64,000 nucleotides of DNA from NCBI GenBank assembly GCA_001275005.1, contig JWZX01003269.1, positions 39,780-103,779 on the forward strand, in the 5' to 3' direction. Each line of letters starts with the position of its first letter. Within the stretch, counting starts at the first letter, position 1. Positions 8,985 to 19,923 of this stretch are shown here, piece by piece. The stretch comes from Chrysochromulina tobinii. Taxonomy: Eukaryota; Haptophyta; Prymnesiales; Chrysochromulinaceae. Both the position numbers and the translations under genes were made by a program. The notes under the pieces were generated by a model that saw only the letters and a list, made by a program, of their open reading frames with translations, had not been told where the DNA came from and made no database searches.

Positions 8985-9845
8985 TCGAGCGAGGCGCTCA
9001 ACAATGCAGGGCAGCTGCCAAAGAATGAGCAGCAGCAACAGTTCCCGTCCGTCCCTGCCCCGAAGGTAGGTGACGAGGTTCAAACCGAGGACGAGAGCTG
9101 CGAGCCTCGCCCCAAACGGCAGCAGTCAGGGGACGCGCCCTATTTGGCCTCGCAGCAATCATGGGGCGCCGGGACTCTATATCAGGCGCTCCCTTCAGAC
9201 TAGACCACGATGCAGAGCGTTGCTTCGGTTCGGGGGCGAGGGGGTTTCGGGCCCATGTTCGGGCCTCGCCTTCGGGGCGCTTCGGGCGTTCGCGGAGGCG
9301 GAGTGTTTTCGTTAGACGTTTGTCGAAACTTTAATTTGTTTCTCGCCATCAGATTCAAGGATCAAGATGCGAGAAGAGCCGCGCGCGAGGTTGCGGCCCC
9401 GCCCCCGGCGCATTGCCCCGGCGCCCGGCCGCGGCCCCCGCGCGCCCAAGGCCAAGCGCGCCCCCCGCGGGCCGGGGAGCGCGGGGTTGCGTGCCGCCGT
9501 TCGCCGTTTCTCGTTTGGAGGCACCGACGTTAGGATAATACGTTAGGACGTACTGGATCATATTACACAGATCCTGATCGCGTGTCATGCGCGCGGCGGC
9601 GCTGCGCAACGTGTTCGCGCCCCATCACCAGGTTGACGCTGCGGCGCAGCGCAGAGCGGCCGACGCGCGACGGCGCCATAGGGAGCGCCGAGGGCACCGG
9701 GGGGCACCGTGGTCCGCACGCTGCAAGCTCGATCGCTCAGAGACGCGCTTTCATTATACAACGTGAAGCCGAGGAGCAGATGGAGAGAGCCGCGCGACGC
9801 GATAGTACTACGGAGCGCATAGTGACCTTTTGAGCTGCGGCTGGC
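8985..9845. other. Intergenic, nothing recognised
   Basis: No domain-bearing frame. The stretch around 9225-9300 is a gcttcgggc/gggcctcgcc-rich low-complexity tract, and 9370-9480 is extremely GC-rich. Small frames here are Arg/Pro/Ala-rich. Confidence 0.4.
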
Positions 9846-10866
9846 CTAGAAGACAGGTTGCTGCGGCGTGTGGCCATACGACGACTGCGGCGCGTACGAG
9901 CCGTAACCGCGCATGGGCGACGAGTGCGGCACGCCGCCGCCCTGCTGCCCCTGCGGCGCAAGGCCATTCGAGCCAAAGCCGCCGAGCCCCATGCTGCCCA
10001 TGCCACCGTCGAAGCCGCAGTAGCCCTGGTCGGCGCCGAAGCCCTGGTTGAAGCCGCCGTAGCCGCCATTGGCGCCCATGTGGGGCGGCAGCGGCGTTAT
10101 CGCGGGCGGGGCGACCGTGCTCGCGCGCCACGACGGCATCGGCGACTCGGTCGGCGACTGCGACTGCGAGCCCATCGCCGCGGAGAGGCCCGAAGCGTGC
10201 CGAAAGGCGCCAAACGCGTCCGCGCCATGGAGCGACTGAGCTCCATGGCTCGAGACGGGCGACTGAGGAATGTGCTGCACGGGGTCCACCTTGACGGCGA
10301 GCCGCGTCGGCTCGATCTTGATCTTGAGCTTCTCATCGTATGGGTTGTCAGAGCCAGTGCCGTCCGAGTACAGCGTGTGCTGTGCGCGACCGCGCAGCAC
10401 CTTCACTTCGCCCGGGTTGATCTGCAGCAGAAACGATGCACGGCGTGGGCTCGGTGAGGCCTGGCGGCCTGCGCGCGTGCGCAACCACGCGCAGACGCAC
10501 AGCGCGCAGGCAGAGGGGGGAGATGGCCTGCCGTGCTCAAGCATTCGGTGGGGCGCAGCTCACCCAACACGTCACCTCTCCCGCATCCGAGAAACAGCGC
10601 ATGAAAGATTCCTGCACCCCCCTGTGCCCCGTCGCGTCCGCGGCACGCAGCAGTAGCGGGTCCATCGCGTTGACGGTGCTGAGCAGGGAGCGGAATGCGC
10701 AGCCCCTATGAGGCTCGTCCGGGTACCAGTGCCCCTGGTAGCGCGCGATCAGGAGCTCCTGCAGACGGTCGCAGAATATGCTTCGCTGGTCGTTGGGCTC
10801 AAACAGCTGCTCGGCGAACCAGGTCGCTGCCACGGCCACCTCGTGGGCGCACGAAGCGGCAGCCAT
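9846..10866 (-). CDS. BTG/TOB family protein, two exons
   Basis: Exons 10866-10564 and 10421-9846 join across a 142-bp GTGAGC...CTGCAG intron in phase 0, giving 292 residues. Exon 1 carries the BTG box A-like block (EVAVAATWFAEQL...FCDRLQELL) and the GHWYPDEPHRGCAFR block with MDPLLLRAA. The splice joins GEVTCWV to INPGEVKVL, the end of the BTG fold. The C-terminal half holds Gly/Gln/Tyr-rich repeats (GGYGGFNQGF). In animals these proteins bind the CAF1 deadenylase and promote mRNA decay; a similar role is inferred here. The longer frame begins with TTG; I chose the ATG at 10866. It is head-to-head with the WD40 gene, 160 bp apart. Confidence 0.85.
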
Positions 10867-11026
10867 GTCTTGGCAGCGACTGTTGGGCGAGTGAATTTCG
10901 TGTGAATGCGTTTGCCAGTGCAGCCCGGGTGGGGCAACCAAGGCGCGTACTGATGCAAAGGCGGACGGTGAGCGCGTTTAGAAATATCTATTGAAACATG
11001 TACCCGTTTTCGTATCAAACAAGATA
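10867..11026. promoter_or_regulatory. Shared divergent promoter region, BTG and WD40 genes
   Basis: A 160-bp gap between two start codons on opposite strands. Promoter activity is inferred from the arrangement; no consensus box was recognised. Confidence 0.35.
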
Positions 11027-12709
11027 ATGCTCGTCTGTCGGACCACCGAAGACGCAAATGTCTGGCTGCGCGATACGTACGTCGTGACATGCGCCGGCGC
11101 GGCGCTCGAAGTGCACCTCCTCGAGCAGGACGGAGGCGGCCACGACGTGGTGCGCCAAATGCTCTCGCTCTCGCTCAAGGCGTACGAGTCCCGAGATCAT
11201 GAGGCTGGCCGGGCCAAAACTGGCCGCGTGTCCAATGTCGTGCACGGTTGTGACGTGCGCAGCAAGTGGCTCGCCTGCGGGACTGCTAGCGGGCTGGTGC
11301 TGGCGTTCGACTTGCGCGCTGAACCGCCGCCGGTTGTCAAGCTGTCTGGCCACACCAGCGTGACTGGCTTTGTGCGACTCACTGCTTTGTGCGACTCACC
11401 GCGCGTGGTCTCGTCTTCCTTTGACAAGTCGGCGCGCCTGTGGTCGCTCCCAGACGGCGCGTGCCTCCAAGTCGTCAAGGTGGGCACGCCGGTGCTTCAG
11501 CTCGTGGTGCTGCCCGCAGAGAGCGCTGCCGAGGCTGACTCGCCCCGCGTGGCGATGGGATGCGGCGACGGCACGGTGCGCGTGTGGCACTCGAGTTCCC
11601 GCAAGGCAGGCAAGGCGCTCATCACGCTGCGCTTTGCCCACAAGATGTACGTGGGCGAGCTGCGCCTCGCGCCCGACGGTTCGAGGATGCTCTCCGTCTC
11701 CCGCGACGGCGAGCTGCAGCTGTGGAGGGCGGATGATAAGGTTGGCTTCGTGCCGGACCCAGAGGCGATGCCGAAGCGCGACGTGAGCGCGTACTGGCGG
11801 CTCGAGCTGCTCAAGAGTGGCTTGGTGGGCATCTCCGCGCGTGGCTCCATCCACTTTTGGGCGTGGGGCGCCTCCGACCCGATTGAATTGCAACCAGAGG
11901 GCGAGAGCCCCGCACTCCTGGAGTCGCCGTCGGATACACACGGCGAGGAGCCCGCGACGGCGCTAGAGTCGCCGTCGGATACACATGGCGAGGAGCCCGC
12001 GACGGCGCTGGTGGGGAGAGACGCCGTCTCTGGTGCGGAGGCTGCCGCTCCGGCCGATGCAGCGGCACCCGCTCCTGGCGAAGCGGCCGGCGCGTCGTCT
12101 GCCCCAGAGCCGTTCACGGCAACGAGTGGCAACGCACCGTTCACAGCAGCGAGTGGCAACGCACCGTTCACAGCAGCGAGTGGCAACGCACCTTTCACAG
12201 CAGCGAGTGGCCACGCACCGTTCACAGCAGCGAGTAGCAACGCACCGTTGGCGCTGCCGGCTGCGGTTCCGCAGGCACCTGCGCCCGTTCGCCTCGTGTT
12301 CGTGGGCATGCGTACCACTGGGGCGAGCGGCGCGACCGACGCGAGCTCGAAGGCCAAGGAGCTCGTGGTGCACTTTTTCCGCGGCCTGTTGGAAGGGCCC
12401 ACCGTCGGGATGCCACCCACGAGCACGCCCACGAGCACGCTCGCGAAGGACGCGCCGCCCGACCTCCCGCCAAACGCAGCGTCTGCGGCGTCCGCGGAGA
12501 CAATCCCAGGGCTCGTGGCGAGGCTGGCTAGGTGGTGCCAACTGGCGGCGGCGGAAGGGATCGAGGCCGACGAAGTACTTCAGCAGCGGCTCTGCATGAT
12601 GGAGAGTGTGGCGGCCAAGGCTGGTCGTGAGCTCGGAGAGGCGAGCGTGCGCGCCTTCATCAAGCGTCATCAGGCTACACTGGCGCCCGCCGCCACGGAC
12701 CTGAGTTGA
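11027..12709 (+). CDS. WD40-repeat protein
   Basis: About 560 residues. WD40 blades are visible as WLACGTASGLVLAFDLR, VVSSSFDKSARLWSL, VAMGCGDGTVRVWH, MLSVSRDGELQLWR and GISARGSIHFWAWG, spaced as in a single propeller. After the propeller (about residue 290) the chain becomes Ala/Pro/Ser-rich with two tandem copies of a unit containing ESPSDTHGEEPATAL and five copies of (F)TAASGNAP. The C-terminal 70 residues are helical (LVARLARWCQLAAAEGIEA). The repeats are nearly identical in DNA. The protein is probably a scaffold; partners are unknown. The first frame codon is TTG and the ATG at 11027 is used here; there may be an upstream exon. Confidence 0.82.
   Translation: MLVCRTTEDANVWLRDTYVVTCAGAALEVHLLEQDGGGHDVVRQMLSLSLKAYESRDHEAGRAKTGRVSNVVHGCDVRSKWLACGTASGLVLAFDLRAEPPPVVKLSGHTSVTGFVRLTALCDSPRVVSSSFDKSARLWSLPDGACLQVVKVGTPVLQLVVLPAESAAEADSPRVAMGCGDGTVRVWHSSSRKAGKALITLRFAHKMYVGELRLAPDGSRMLSVSRDGELQLWRADDKVGFVPDPEAMPKRDVSAYWRLELLKSGLVGISARGSIHFWAWGASDPIELQPEGESPALLESPSDTHGEEPATALESPSDTHGEEPATALVGRDAVSGAEAAAPADAAAPAPGEAAGASSAPEPFTATSGNAPFTAASGNAPFTAASGNAPFTAASGHAPFTAASSNAPLALPAAVPQAPAPVRLVFVGMRTTGASGATDASSKAKELVVHFFRGLLEGPTVGMPPTSTPTSTLAKDAPPDLPPNAASAASAETIPGLVARLARWCQLAAAEGIEADEVLQQRLCMMESVAAKAGRELGEASVRAFIKRHQATLAPAATDLS
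12120..12250 (+). repeat. 27-bp tandem coding repeat in WD40 gene
   Basis: Units of about 27 bp containing agtggcaacgcaccgttcac are repeated about five times and encode FTAASGNAP. Confidence 0.85.
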
Positions 12710-13242
12710 TGCCGTCGTAAGGGCCACGCCAGCCAGCGCGCAGGGGGCGCGAATCTCCGAAACGACACTGTGACGGTGGTCGCGGTCGGGTGCGGGTCCG
12801 ACCCGGTACGCGTGGGCAAGATCGCCCCTCTCGGAGGTCGGAGAGGGGCTACATGTACAGTATCACCCTCGAAAGCCCTTTAGCATTGCTGCATAGCATT
12901 GCGTTGCTGGTACATGAAAACTACATTATGTTTGAAACAAAACAAGTTGGCGAACACAAAAGTCAAAACACACTTTCACAGATCCCGCTAACGACTTTTC
13001 CAGTCGATGTGTGTTTTCGTGCATGCAATGCTCGTTGAGCAGATCGTGAGCGCCTCCCACGCACGCCTATTCCGGGCCGTGGGTGTGTGTCCTGGCCGAG
13101 AGGGCCCTGAAACGAACGAACGAAGCTCGTTGAGCAACCTGGGTCCTGGCACGAAGCACGGATGCCACGTCCGCCGAGCCTTGACGAAAGGAAGGGGATG
13201 TAGAGAAAGGAGATGAAGAGGACAAGCCCAAAACCGTGCAGC
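12710..13242. other. Intergenic, nothing recognised
   Basis: No convincing coding tract. AT-richer than its neighbours around 12860-13010. Confidence 0.4.
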
Positions 13243-13722
13243 TCAAGGTGTTCTGCACGCGGCGTTATTGGGCTTGCCAGACGGCACTGCTGAAGGTGTG
13301 CTGCTCCCGCCGCCTGCCGCGCACATTGTGTACACACATATGGAGCCGCTCGCGCTCAGTGGCGGCCTTCCTTGCTCGCTCGCTGAGCGCAGATAACCGC
13401 CACACAGTGATCTCACCATCCTCTCCTGTCTTGAGTGACACTCGCGCGCTCTCAAGTGCAAGCCCGACATGAAGCTTGGGAAGCTGATGCACTCATATTG
13501 CAGCGGCAATGGAGCTCTTGGGTGGCCATGGAGTCTGTCCACTTCCTCTTCAACTACCGCAGGCTCAGCAACCGCAGAAGCGGCATCAGCATCGGAGGCC
13601 CCCGAGGCACCCTCAACGCAGCCTGCGGCGGGTGCGGCCACATCGCCTTCACGCTCGAACTCACGGCGGCGGCGGACGGCTTTGGAGAGCAGAGGCTCAT
13701 CGGCATACGGCCGCCTCTCCAC
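13243..13722 (-). CDS. Uncertain hypothetical gene
   Basis: A minus-strand open frame starts at 13722 (MERRPYADEPLLSKAVRRRREFE) with basic then Ala/Glu-rich sequence. A second frame at 13492-13265 ends with a more protein-like stretch (KTGEDGEITVWRLSALSERARK). An intron or frameshift may connect them, but I could not fix splice sites. A plus-strand frame (13469-14014) overlaps it and is Ser/Arg-rich. No family is recognised and the region may be non-coding. Confidence 0.25.
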   Translation of the reverse strand: MERRPYADEPLLSKAVRRRREFEREGDVAAPAAGCVEGASGASDADAASAVAEPAVVEEEVDRLHGHPRAPLPLQYECISFPSFMSGLHLRARECHSRQERMVRSLCGGYLRSASEQGRPPLSASGSICVYTMCAAGGGSSTPSAVPSGKPNNAACRTP

Positions 13723-13999
13723 CGCGGATGAGCTGACGTCGCTGCGGCCCTATGCGGCCCGAGGCCCTGCCTTTGTGGCTGTGCCACAAGCCAGTGCGTC
13801 GGGGCCTCCGTCCGTGTGTTCTTGCTGTGTACCGCGCGCGCGTAGCGTTCGGTGTGGAGTGCCTTTTGTCAACTGCGAGGACGATGTCGCCGTCTTTGAA
13901 CGAGGGAGCGGGTGCGTCGATGGCTTGCTCTTGAAGGCGGAGGGGATGTCGCCGATGATGAGGGGTCGCTCGCGTTGGCGTTCGTCAATCCACGCGGCG

Positions 14000-16900
14000 G
14001 ACTTGCGGCTGTAGGACGCGTAGCGGATGATGGTGTTGTCCTATATTGGTTGGCGGTGAGGAGGCCGGTTGAGGCAGAGAGGACACTGACTGTAATCGAT
14101 CCATTCTTGTGCGTGGGCACGGTCGAGGCCGATCAGCGATCTCGAAAGTCGAATCGGTTGTTGCGCCAGACGAGGGGCTCGCCGATAGGTTGGTGGGTGA
14201 GGAGCGTGGTGTCTTGAGAGACTCGGAGTTCGTGGAAGGATTGGAAGCATGCACGCAAGAAGATGCAGGAGGTGTCGGGGAGGTGGTCGATGCGGTTCTT
14301 GTGGTTGTCGCGGGACTGTGAGAGGATAATGCCGCGGCCGAGGGGCGTGTGTCGTCGTGTAGGATTCAGGACCTCCTCTCCCATGTGGTGCTCGGCGTGG
14401 GTCGAGGTACTTGATCACACCCATTGGGCTTTTGGTATGTGCTTTGATGTGGGACCTGAGGTGCATGCTGATGCTGCCGCCTCCTTCTGTTTGCGTGAGG
14501 TAGCTCGCCGTCTCGGTCATGTATACCGGTTCGATTGCTGTGGGCGGTGCCAGCATCTTCTTTCGAGTGGAGTTCGGGGTTGGCGGCCCAGAGAGGAGGG
14601 CTTTGGCGTTTTGTTCGATCAGGTCGATGATCTTGTCGGGGACGAGAGCGTGAAGAACCAGCGCAATGATCCATAGAGGATGGATTGGAAAAGGATGTTG
14701 CAGCCGGTGAGGCTGAGTCGTGCTATAGGTCGTTCCACGCTGCCGTTCTCGGCTTGACAGTGCGGTATCGTTGGAGTCACCAGTCTTCGAGGTCGAACTC
14801 ATTGCCTATATTGAGACGCCTATGGGACGCCGAGGACGCGGATGGTGGTGCCGTTGCGAACGATCGTGTGTTGGGGTCGCGAGTGGGCTGGGCACGAGCC
14901 TGTGTTGCCGAGGAGCTCGGGATGGCGGCGTGGGAGCCCGAGGAGAAGGACCTCTCGCTTGTGTGGTCTCGTTACTCCTTGCTTGTTGCATCGTACCAGG
15001 TTTGGATGGAGTGTTCTCAGGGCATCTTGTATGTCCGCGGTGCGGAGGATAAGTGTGCTATCTTCAGCGAATAGTGCAGGCGAATAGGGAGATTTCATGG
15101 CGATAGGTCTTGTTTCCGGCCTAAAAACGGTGGGTGGTGTTCCTATTTTGGTTGAAGAGGCGCATAAGGGGATCTGCGATGATGAGGAAGAGGAGGGGGG
15201 GAGGGGGCACCCTGCGCGACTCCAGAGCCGAGTTTGAATGTGAGGCGCGTGGGCGGTGTGTCGTGTGCGAGTACGCGAGCAGAGGACGTAGTCGATGAAG
15301 CCCTGGCCGAAGCCGATGGCTGCGAGGCCGTCCTCGAGGAATTCCCATGAGCATCTGTCGAAGGCCTTCTCCATGTCGAGCAACAGGAAGTGAGGGCGTC
15401 GATGTTCTCTTCATCGGCTAGTTCTTGGAGCAGCTGTAATCGGAGGATGTTTTCGGCGATGAAGCTGTCGGGCACGAAAAGCCGTTCTGGTCGCGTGAGA
15501 AGAATTGGAGGACGGCCACGATCATGCGTTGCGCGAGGATGCGCATGAGGATTAGTGTGATGGGTCGATAGTTGCGTGGGTCGTCGGCTCGTCGCGGTCC
15601 TTCATTTTGTAGTATGTAGAGGACGCTGTAGACGCTGATGATGCCTCTGCGTATGCCCTCTGGGAGCTCGCCTTTGCGCCGGCTCTCGTTGAACACGTTG
15701 GTCAGGATTGGGTAAGGATTGGGGCGGTGACCTCGAGAGGACCCGATAGAACTTGTTCGGGATGCGGTTAGGTCCTGGGCTCTACTGGGCTCTTGCCGGT
15801 TGGGAGGTACGCGGAGGTATGGAGGACTTCGTCTTTGGTGCGATGTCGGCGTCGCATTTGGCGGCTGTCGGAGGGAGCAGGACGCGGTTGCCCTTGCCGA
15901 GCGTTTTGATTGCCTTTGCTTTGGCTCGTGGTTCGATGTGCATGGCCGCGAAGAACGTTGTGAAGGCGGCTGCGATCTTGGTGTGGTCGGCTTCCTTTTG
16001 TCGGCTTCGCCAGGTGGTAGGTTCTGAGGGTTGGATGGGTCCGTCCGGTCTTGTAGCTTGAGTTCTTCGACCCACTGTGCGGCGTTCTTTGGCGTCCATT
16101 GTCTGTGGAAGGCCGCGGTGTTGACGTCGTGTTTGCTGCCTTTCTCGTAGGCTTCCTTCTCGAGCATGTCGTTGAGCGAGCGAGCGTCGTTCGGTGAGTT
16201 GTTTCTTGAGGTCATCTCGGGTCGAGAAGTAACGTTGCGTGTGTGTGCCGGCGCCAATGATTGCGGCTTCGACAACGCTGAGCTCTGCGTTGAGGCGTGT
16301 GTTGTTTCTTCGTCTTCCTGTCGTCTGAGCGTTTTGGATTGGTCGATGCACCGGGTGCGGATGACTGCTTTGGTTGTCTCCCAGGCTGCGCCCCATCCGT
16401 TTGCTTCGGAGTTCTCGGCGGCCATGGTGTTTTTGATGAGGGTGTGGCGAGCTCTCGTTGAAGTCGGCGTTGTCAAAGATGGTTTCGTTGATGGTTGTTA
16501 GGTCCCTCCCTCGTTCGGGGCGGGCGATGCGTTAGCGATGCGTGCCTCGATTTGGATCATGGCCGAAGGTGCGCTGGAACGTCTGAAGGTCGGGTGCCGC
16601 TGGTGTGTATTTCCAGATGTGACGGCGTCGTTCTGTGAGGTGCGTGGATGTGGTCGATGCGTGTGCGGTTACTCCTCTTCCCGCGACGTGTGTGCATTAG
16701 TGAAAAGTTTAGTGTTATTACCTAGGAAGTCACTCGCGTACAACATCGGTGAGATCGTACTCAGTGAGTACTCGGTGAGGATGATGAGGTATTCGGCGGC
16801 TCCTTTGCGTAGGTTCGTGGCGGTGGCGGCTGACGCGCCGTCGAGGTCGATGGTGGTGTCGAAGACGCAGTTGCAGTCGGCGCCGATGAGGGATGCGTCT

Positions 16901-17060
16901 ATAGACGGTAGGTGGCGTCGTTGAGGTGGGGTTTGATGTCTGTGTAGAACTGCGCCCTCTCGGTGGGGTCGACGGGGGTGTGTAGATGCTCGCGATGCGT
17001 AGGGGGTCGCGGTGGCTTCTAGTTGACCTTTACGAACTTGGTAGAACTTGGGTCGACCGT
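14000..17060 (-). mobile_element. Non-LTR retrotransposon (LINE) relic
   Basis: Minus-strand blocks in several frames follow the order of a LINE ORF2. They are: an APE-type endonuclease (ASIYTPVDPTERAQFYTDI near 17000-16930, then IGADCNCVFDTTIDLDG near 16900-16840); a helical linker; reverse transcriptase (DPRNYRPITLI near 15575, QNGF then VPDSFIAENILRLQLLQE near 15490-15420, LLDMEKAFDRCSWEFLED near 15383-15330, LFAEDSTLIL near 15070); and a C-terminal region (KYLDPRRAPW, GRGIILSQ, GEPLVWRNNRFDF to about 14140). At least four frame changes interrupt the order, and the catalytic FADD is FAED. It is an inactive copy. No target-site duplication or poly(A)-like tail was located. Confidence 0.8.
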
Positions 17061-17560
17061 TGGGCCGCACGAGCGGGCCTTCTTGGTCTTCATGCTGCAG
17101 AAGCACAGGTTGTTGAGCAGCAGGCACTTGTGGCAGAGGTAGGCCTTCTCGCACATCTCCTGGTTGAGCGTAGGTTGAGCGAGATGTTGTAAGATGTTGA
17201 TGGTGTTGCCCCAGGGTCCGGTCACGTTGCTCCAGGCCGTCTGAGGGCTCCATGTCGAGGTAGAAGAAGGGCAGGGGCCGCCGATCGTGTCCGTGGCGCG
17301 ACGGATGGCCGTCACGCGGAGGCCGACGTTGGTGATCGCGGTGTTCACCACAGTTCCTCGAGGGTGCTCTCTAGGTGCGCTCATTGCATGTGGGCGATCT
17401 CGGGGTCGCCCACAGCCTGCCGGAGATCTTGCCCTTGATGATGGAGTTGGTCGCGCGTCCCTTGCGCGTCCCTAGGAGTACTGGGCCGTGTAGTCGCTGG
17501 CCGTCAGGGTGTACTGGACGAGGGTTTTGGGACCGTCACCTGGAAGCTTAAGTACATGTA
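17061..17560 (-). pseudogene. Decayed coding tract, family not recognised
   Basis: Minus-strand pieces read as protein in shifting frames: KTLVQYTLTASDYTAQYS near 17530-17478, TVVNTAITNVGLRVTAIRRA near 17350-17290, FFYLDMEPSDG near 17265-17230, then MCEKAYLCHKCLLLNNLCFC near 17160-17100. It adjoins the LINE 5' end and may be its upstream ORF or another element. Confidence 0.3.
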
Positions 17561-17639
17561 GCTGTGGGTGGTGAGGATTGGTCGCCGAATGTCCTCTAAA
17601 GATGCAACCTCTAAAGACGTAAAGAGCATGTGGTCGACG

Positions 17640-18850
17640 ACGCAAGGCTAGTGCACATCGACGACGTCCTCGCTTGTTCCTGCGGTCACTGGCACTGCTA
17701 CACGCGTAGATGCGTCTTGCACGGCCGCTGTGTCTGTGCATAGCCGTTCAACGTCACAGATCGACGTGAGGCACGCAATAAGATCAACTTCCTCGCAAGA
17801 CCAAGCATGAACACGGTTGATGCTACCTGCAACCCATCTGCAAGGTCGACGACGCAATGCAAGTGTTCATAGATGACGCCGCTTCCTGTGCCCGCTGCTA
17901 CACGTGTACACGAGTAGATGCGTCTAACACGGCCGCAGTTGCTGTGTATAGCTGCTCAGCGTCTAGATCGACGTGAGGCACACAAGATCAACCGGCTTGC
18001 AAAACCAATCAATCCATAAGCACGGTTGATGCGACGACGCAATGCAAGTGTGTGCAGACTGGTGCAGATCGATGACACCGCTTCCTGCGGATGCTCCTAC
18101 ACGTACCTAGCTGCGTACAGCACGGCCGCTGCGTCTCTACAAAGCCCCTCAGCGTCACAGATCGACGTGAGGCACGTCACGATGAACGGCTTGCAAGAGC
18201 AAGCATAAGCACGCGGTTGACGCTACCTTGAACTCAAGTGCAACGTCGACGACGCCATGCAAGTGCGGATCGATGAGCTGCGTCTATACATAGCTGCTCA
18301 GCGTCACAGATCGGCGTGAGGTAGGCGTGAGGACGCAAGTTCAAAGGCATCGCATTCGCAACACAGCAATCATACGAGTGTATACCCGTTTGAGCACACC
18401 GTTGATGCGACCTTCAACTCAAGCGAATGGACGACATACAGCTGACCCAGCGTCACAGATCGACGGGAAGCACGCAAGATCGTCGAGCATGCACAAATGG
18501 GTTGAACAAGGCTACGCGACAAAGTGTTGTTGCGAGCAAGTTGACCTTGCGTGGCTCACGTCGATCTGTGACTTTGAGACCATGTGTAGCTTTGAATAGC
18601 TTTGCACAGACGGCCGTTGCGTCTGTATAGCCCCTGCCTCACAGCGTCACAGATCGACGTTAGGCTCGCTAGATCCACTAAGATCCTCGGGCTTGCAAGA
18701 GCAAGCATGAGCATGTGGTTGACGAGACCCTTGTGACCTCAAGTGCATTGTTGACGACGCAATGCAAGTGCAGAAAGATGACGCCGCTTCCTGCGGACGC
18801 TGCTACCTATACGCATCTAGGCGTGTGGCAGATGTGACCGCGAGTCATCG
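17640..18850. repeat. Degenerate satellite, units of about 150-210 bp
   Basis: The core cgtcacagatcgacgtgagg and variants recur at 17752, 17960, 18153, 18302, 18451 and 18645 (spacings about 208, 193, 149, 149 and 194). A second core gacgacgcaatgcaagtg recurs near 17845, 18032, 18250 and 18752. Units also share tagatgcgtct, acggccgct and a cacggttga motif. Units have diverged by substitutions and internal deletions. No long open frame spans the array, so I read it as non-coding satellite DNA. Confidence 0.85.
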
Positions 18851-18939
18851 CCCCTGCGAGCGTGGCACTTGTCGCCGCAGCTGCATCGACTCAGCTTCGA
18901 TGTGTCGCTGCGGCTCAGCCTTCGCTCTGGCCGGTCTGG

Positions 18940-19180
18940 CGGCTCAGTTGGCTGTGAGGTCGCCATCGCCCGCGTGGCCCGTCCACACGTACGCCACCGG
19001 CGCGATCGAGAACGTGTCCGCACTGCCGTCCAGCAAAAGTTGATTCTCCTCAGGGAGGTGCCGTCGCCCGCATTGAGCAACACTCGGCTGGCACCGTGAT
19101 TGTTCCCAAGCAGCACGTCGGGGGCCGTCGCCCGTCCACGTCCGCAACCGCCAGCTACCGCGATCCAGAACGTATGCTCT
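18940..19180 (-). pseudogene. FG-GAP/VCBS repeat protein remnant
   Basis: Minus-strand sequence spells parts of an FG-GAP repeat in different frames: LAVADVDG near 19140, then GDGPDVLLGNNHGASRVLL and NAGDGTSL to about 19045, then DGSADTFSIAPVAYVWTGHA ending at a stop at 18944. One or two base shifts are needed between blocks. FG-GAP repeats form beta-propellers in integrin-like extracellular proteins. Only about one and a half repeats remain, next to the satellite. Confidence 0.5.
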
Positions 19181-19189
19181 CGAGCATCG

Positions 19190-19923
19190 TTGGACGTTGC
19201 CCCGGGCCCCTTATTTGTAAACCTTTTTCGGACTATAGATCCTGAAATGGTCCTTTATAAATACCCCCTTTGTGTACGTTTGTTCATGATTAAGTAGTGA
19301 GACGTTGATCGTAATATACAGACCGCATAGACAGACACACCCTGGACACACCTAGACATACTCAACACACCTCCCAGCTCCCTCACAGCGCGTGTCACAG
19401 GGACAGCATTCTGACACACACGTAGTCATGTTAACGCGCCCCACGGTACTGTGTCGACCCGTTTTATCTTCCCCCCCACACACCTCCCCGCGGGTGTAGA
19501 GGCCGCCGTCTGACAGACCGGCACCATGGCTTCGAGACATATTTGATGTCTCCATAATGTCTCCAACACGAGACGCTGTCGAGGTAGTGGATGCTTCATT
19601 CACATGTACGCCGGTCCGGTGTCTTGGGTGTCGATTTTATAACTGAACTGCATAGAAAAGTTTGACTTCTGTCTCACCGGACCGTGCCTGACGAGGCGGG
19701 CGACCATCGGGCGGCTAGCGAACTCCCGTCCCCCCTGGCGAGGGGCGGTTCGCTTGGATCAACCCCCCTACGAAAAGCCCCCACAAGTAATTCTCAACAT
19801 GATTCATTACAACCTCTGTCATTCATTCACACATCCATTCATCTCACGGTCACAGCGGGCACCCGATGGCGCCGATCCTGATGAAGCGGTGTGACCACTC
19901 GTTCATATGTCGACACTCGACAT
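19190..19923. other. Intergenic, nothing recognised
   Basis: An AT-richer stretch with tttataaatacccc near 19254 and no domain-bearing frame. An upstream exon of the SGNH hydrolase could lie here, because that gene lacks an evident N-terminal signal sequence. Confidence 0.35.

Noticed and set aside
17640-18850. Small frames in the satellite as genes
   Set aside because: They are short, not conserved between units and interrupted in each copy.
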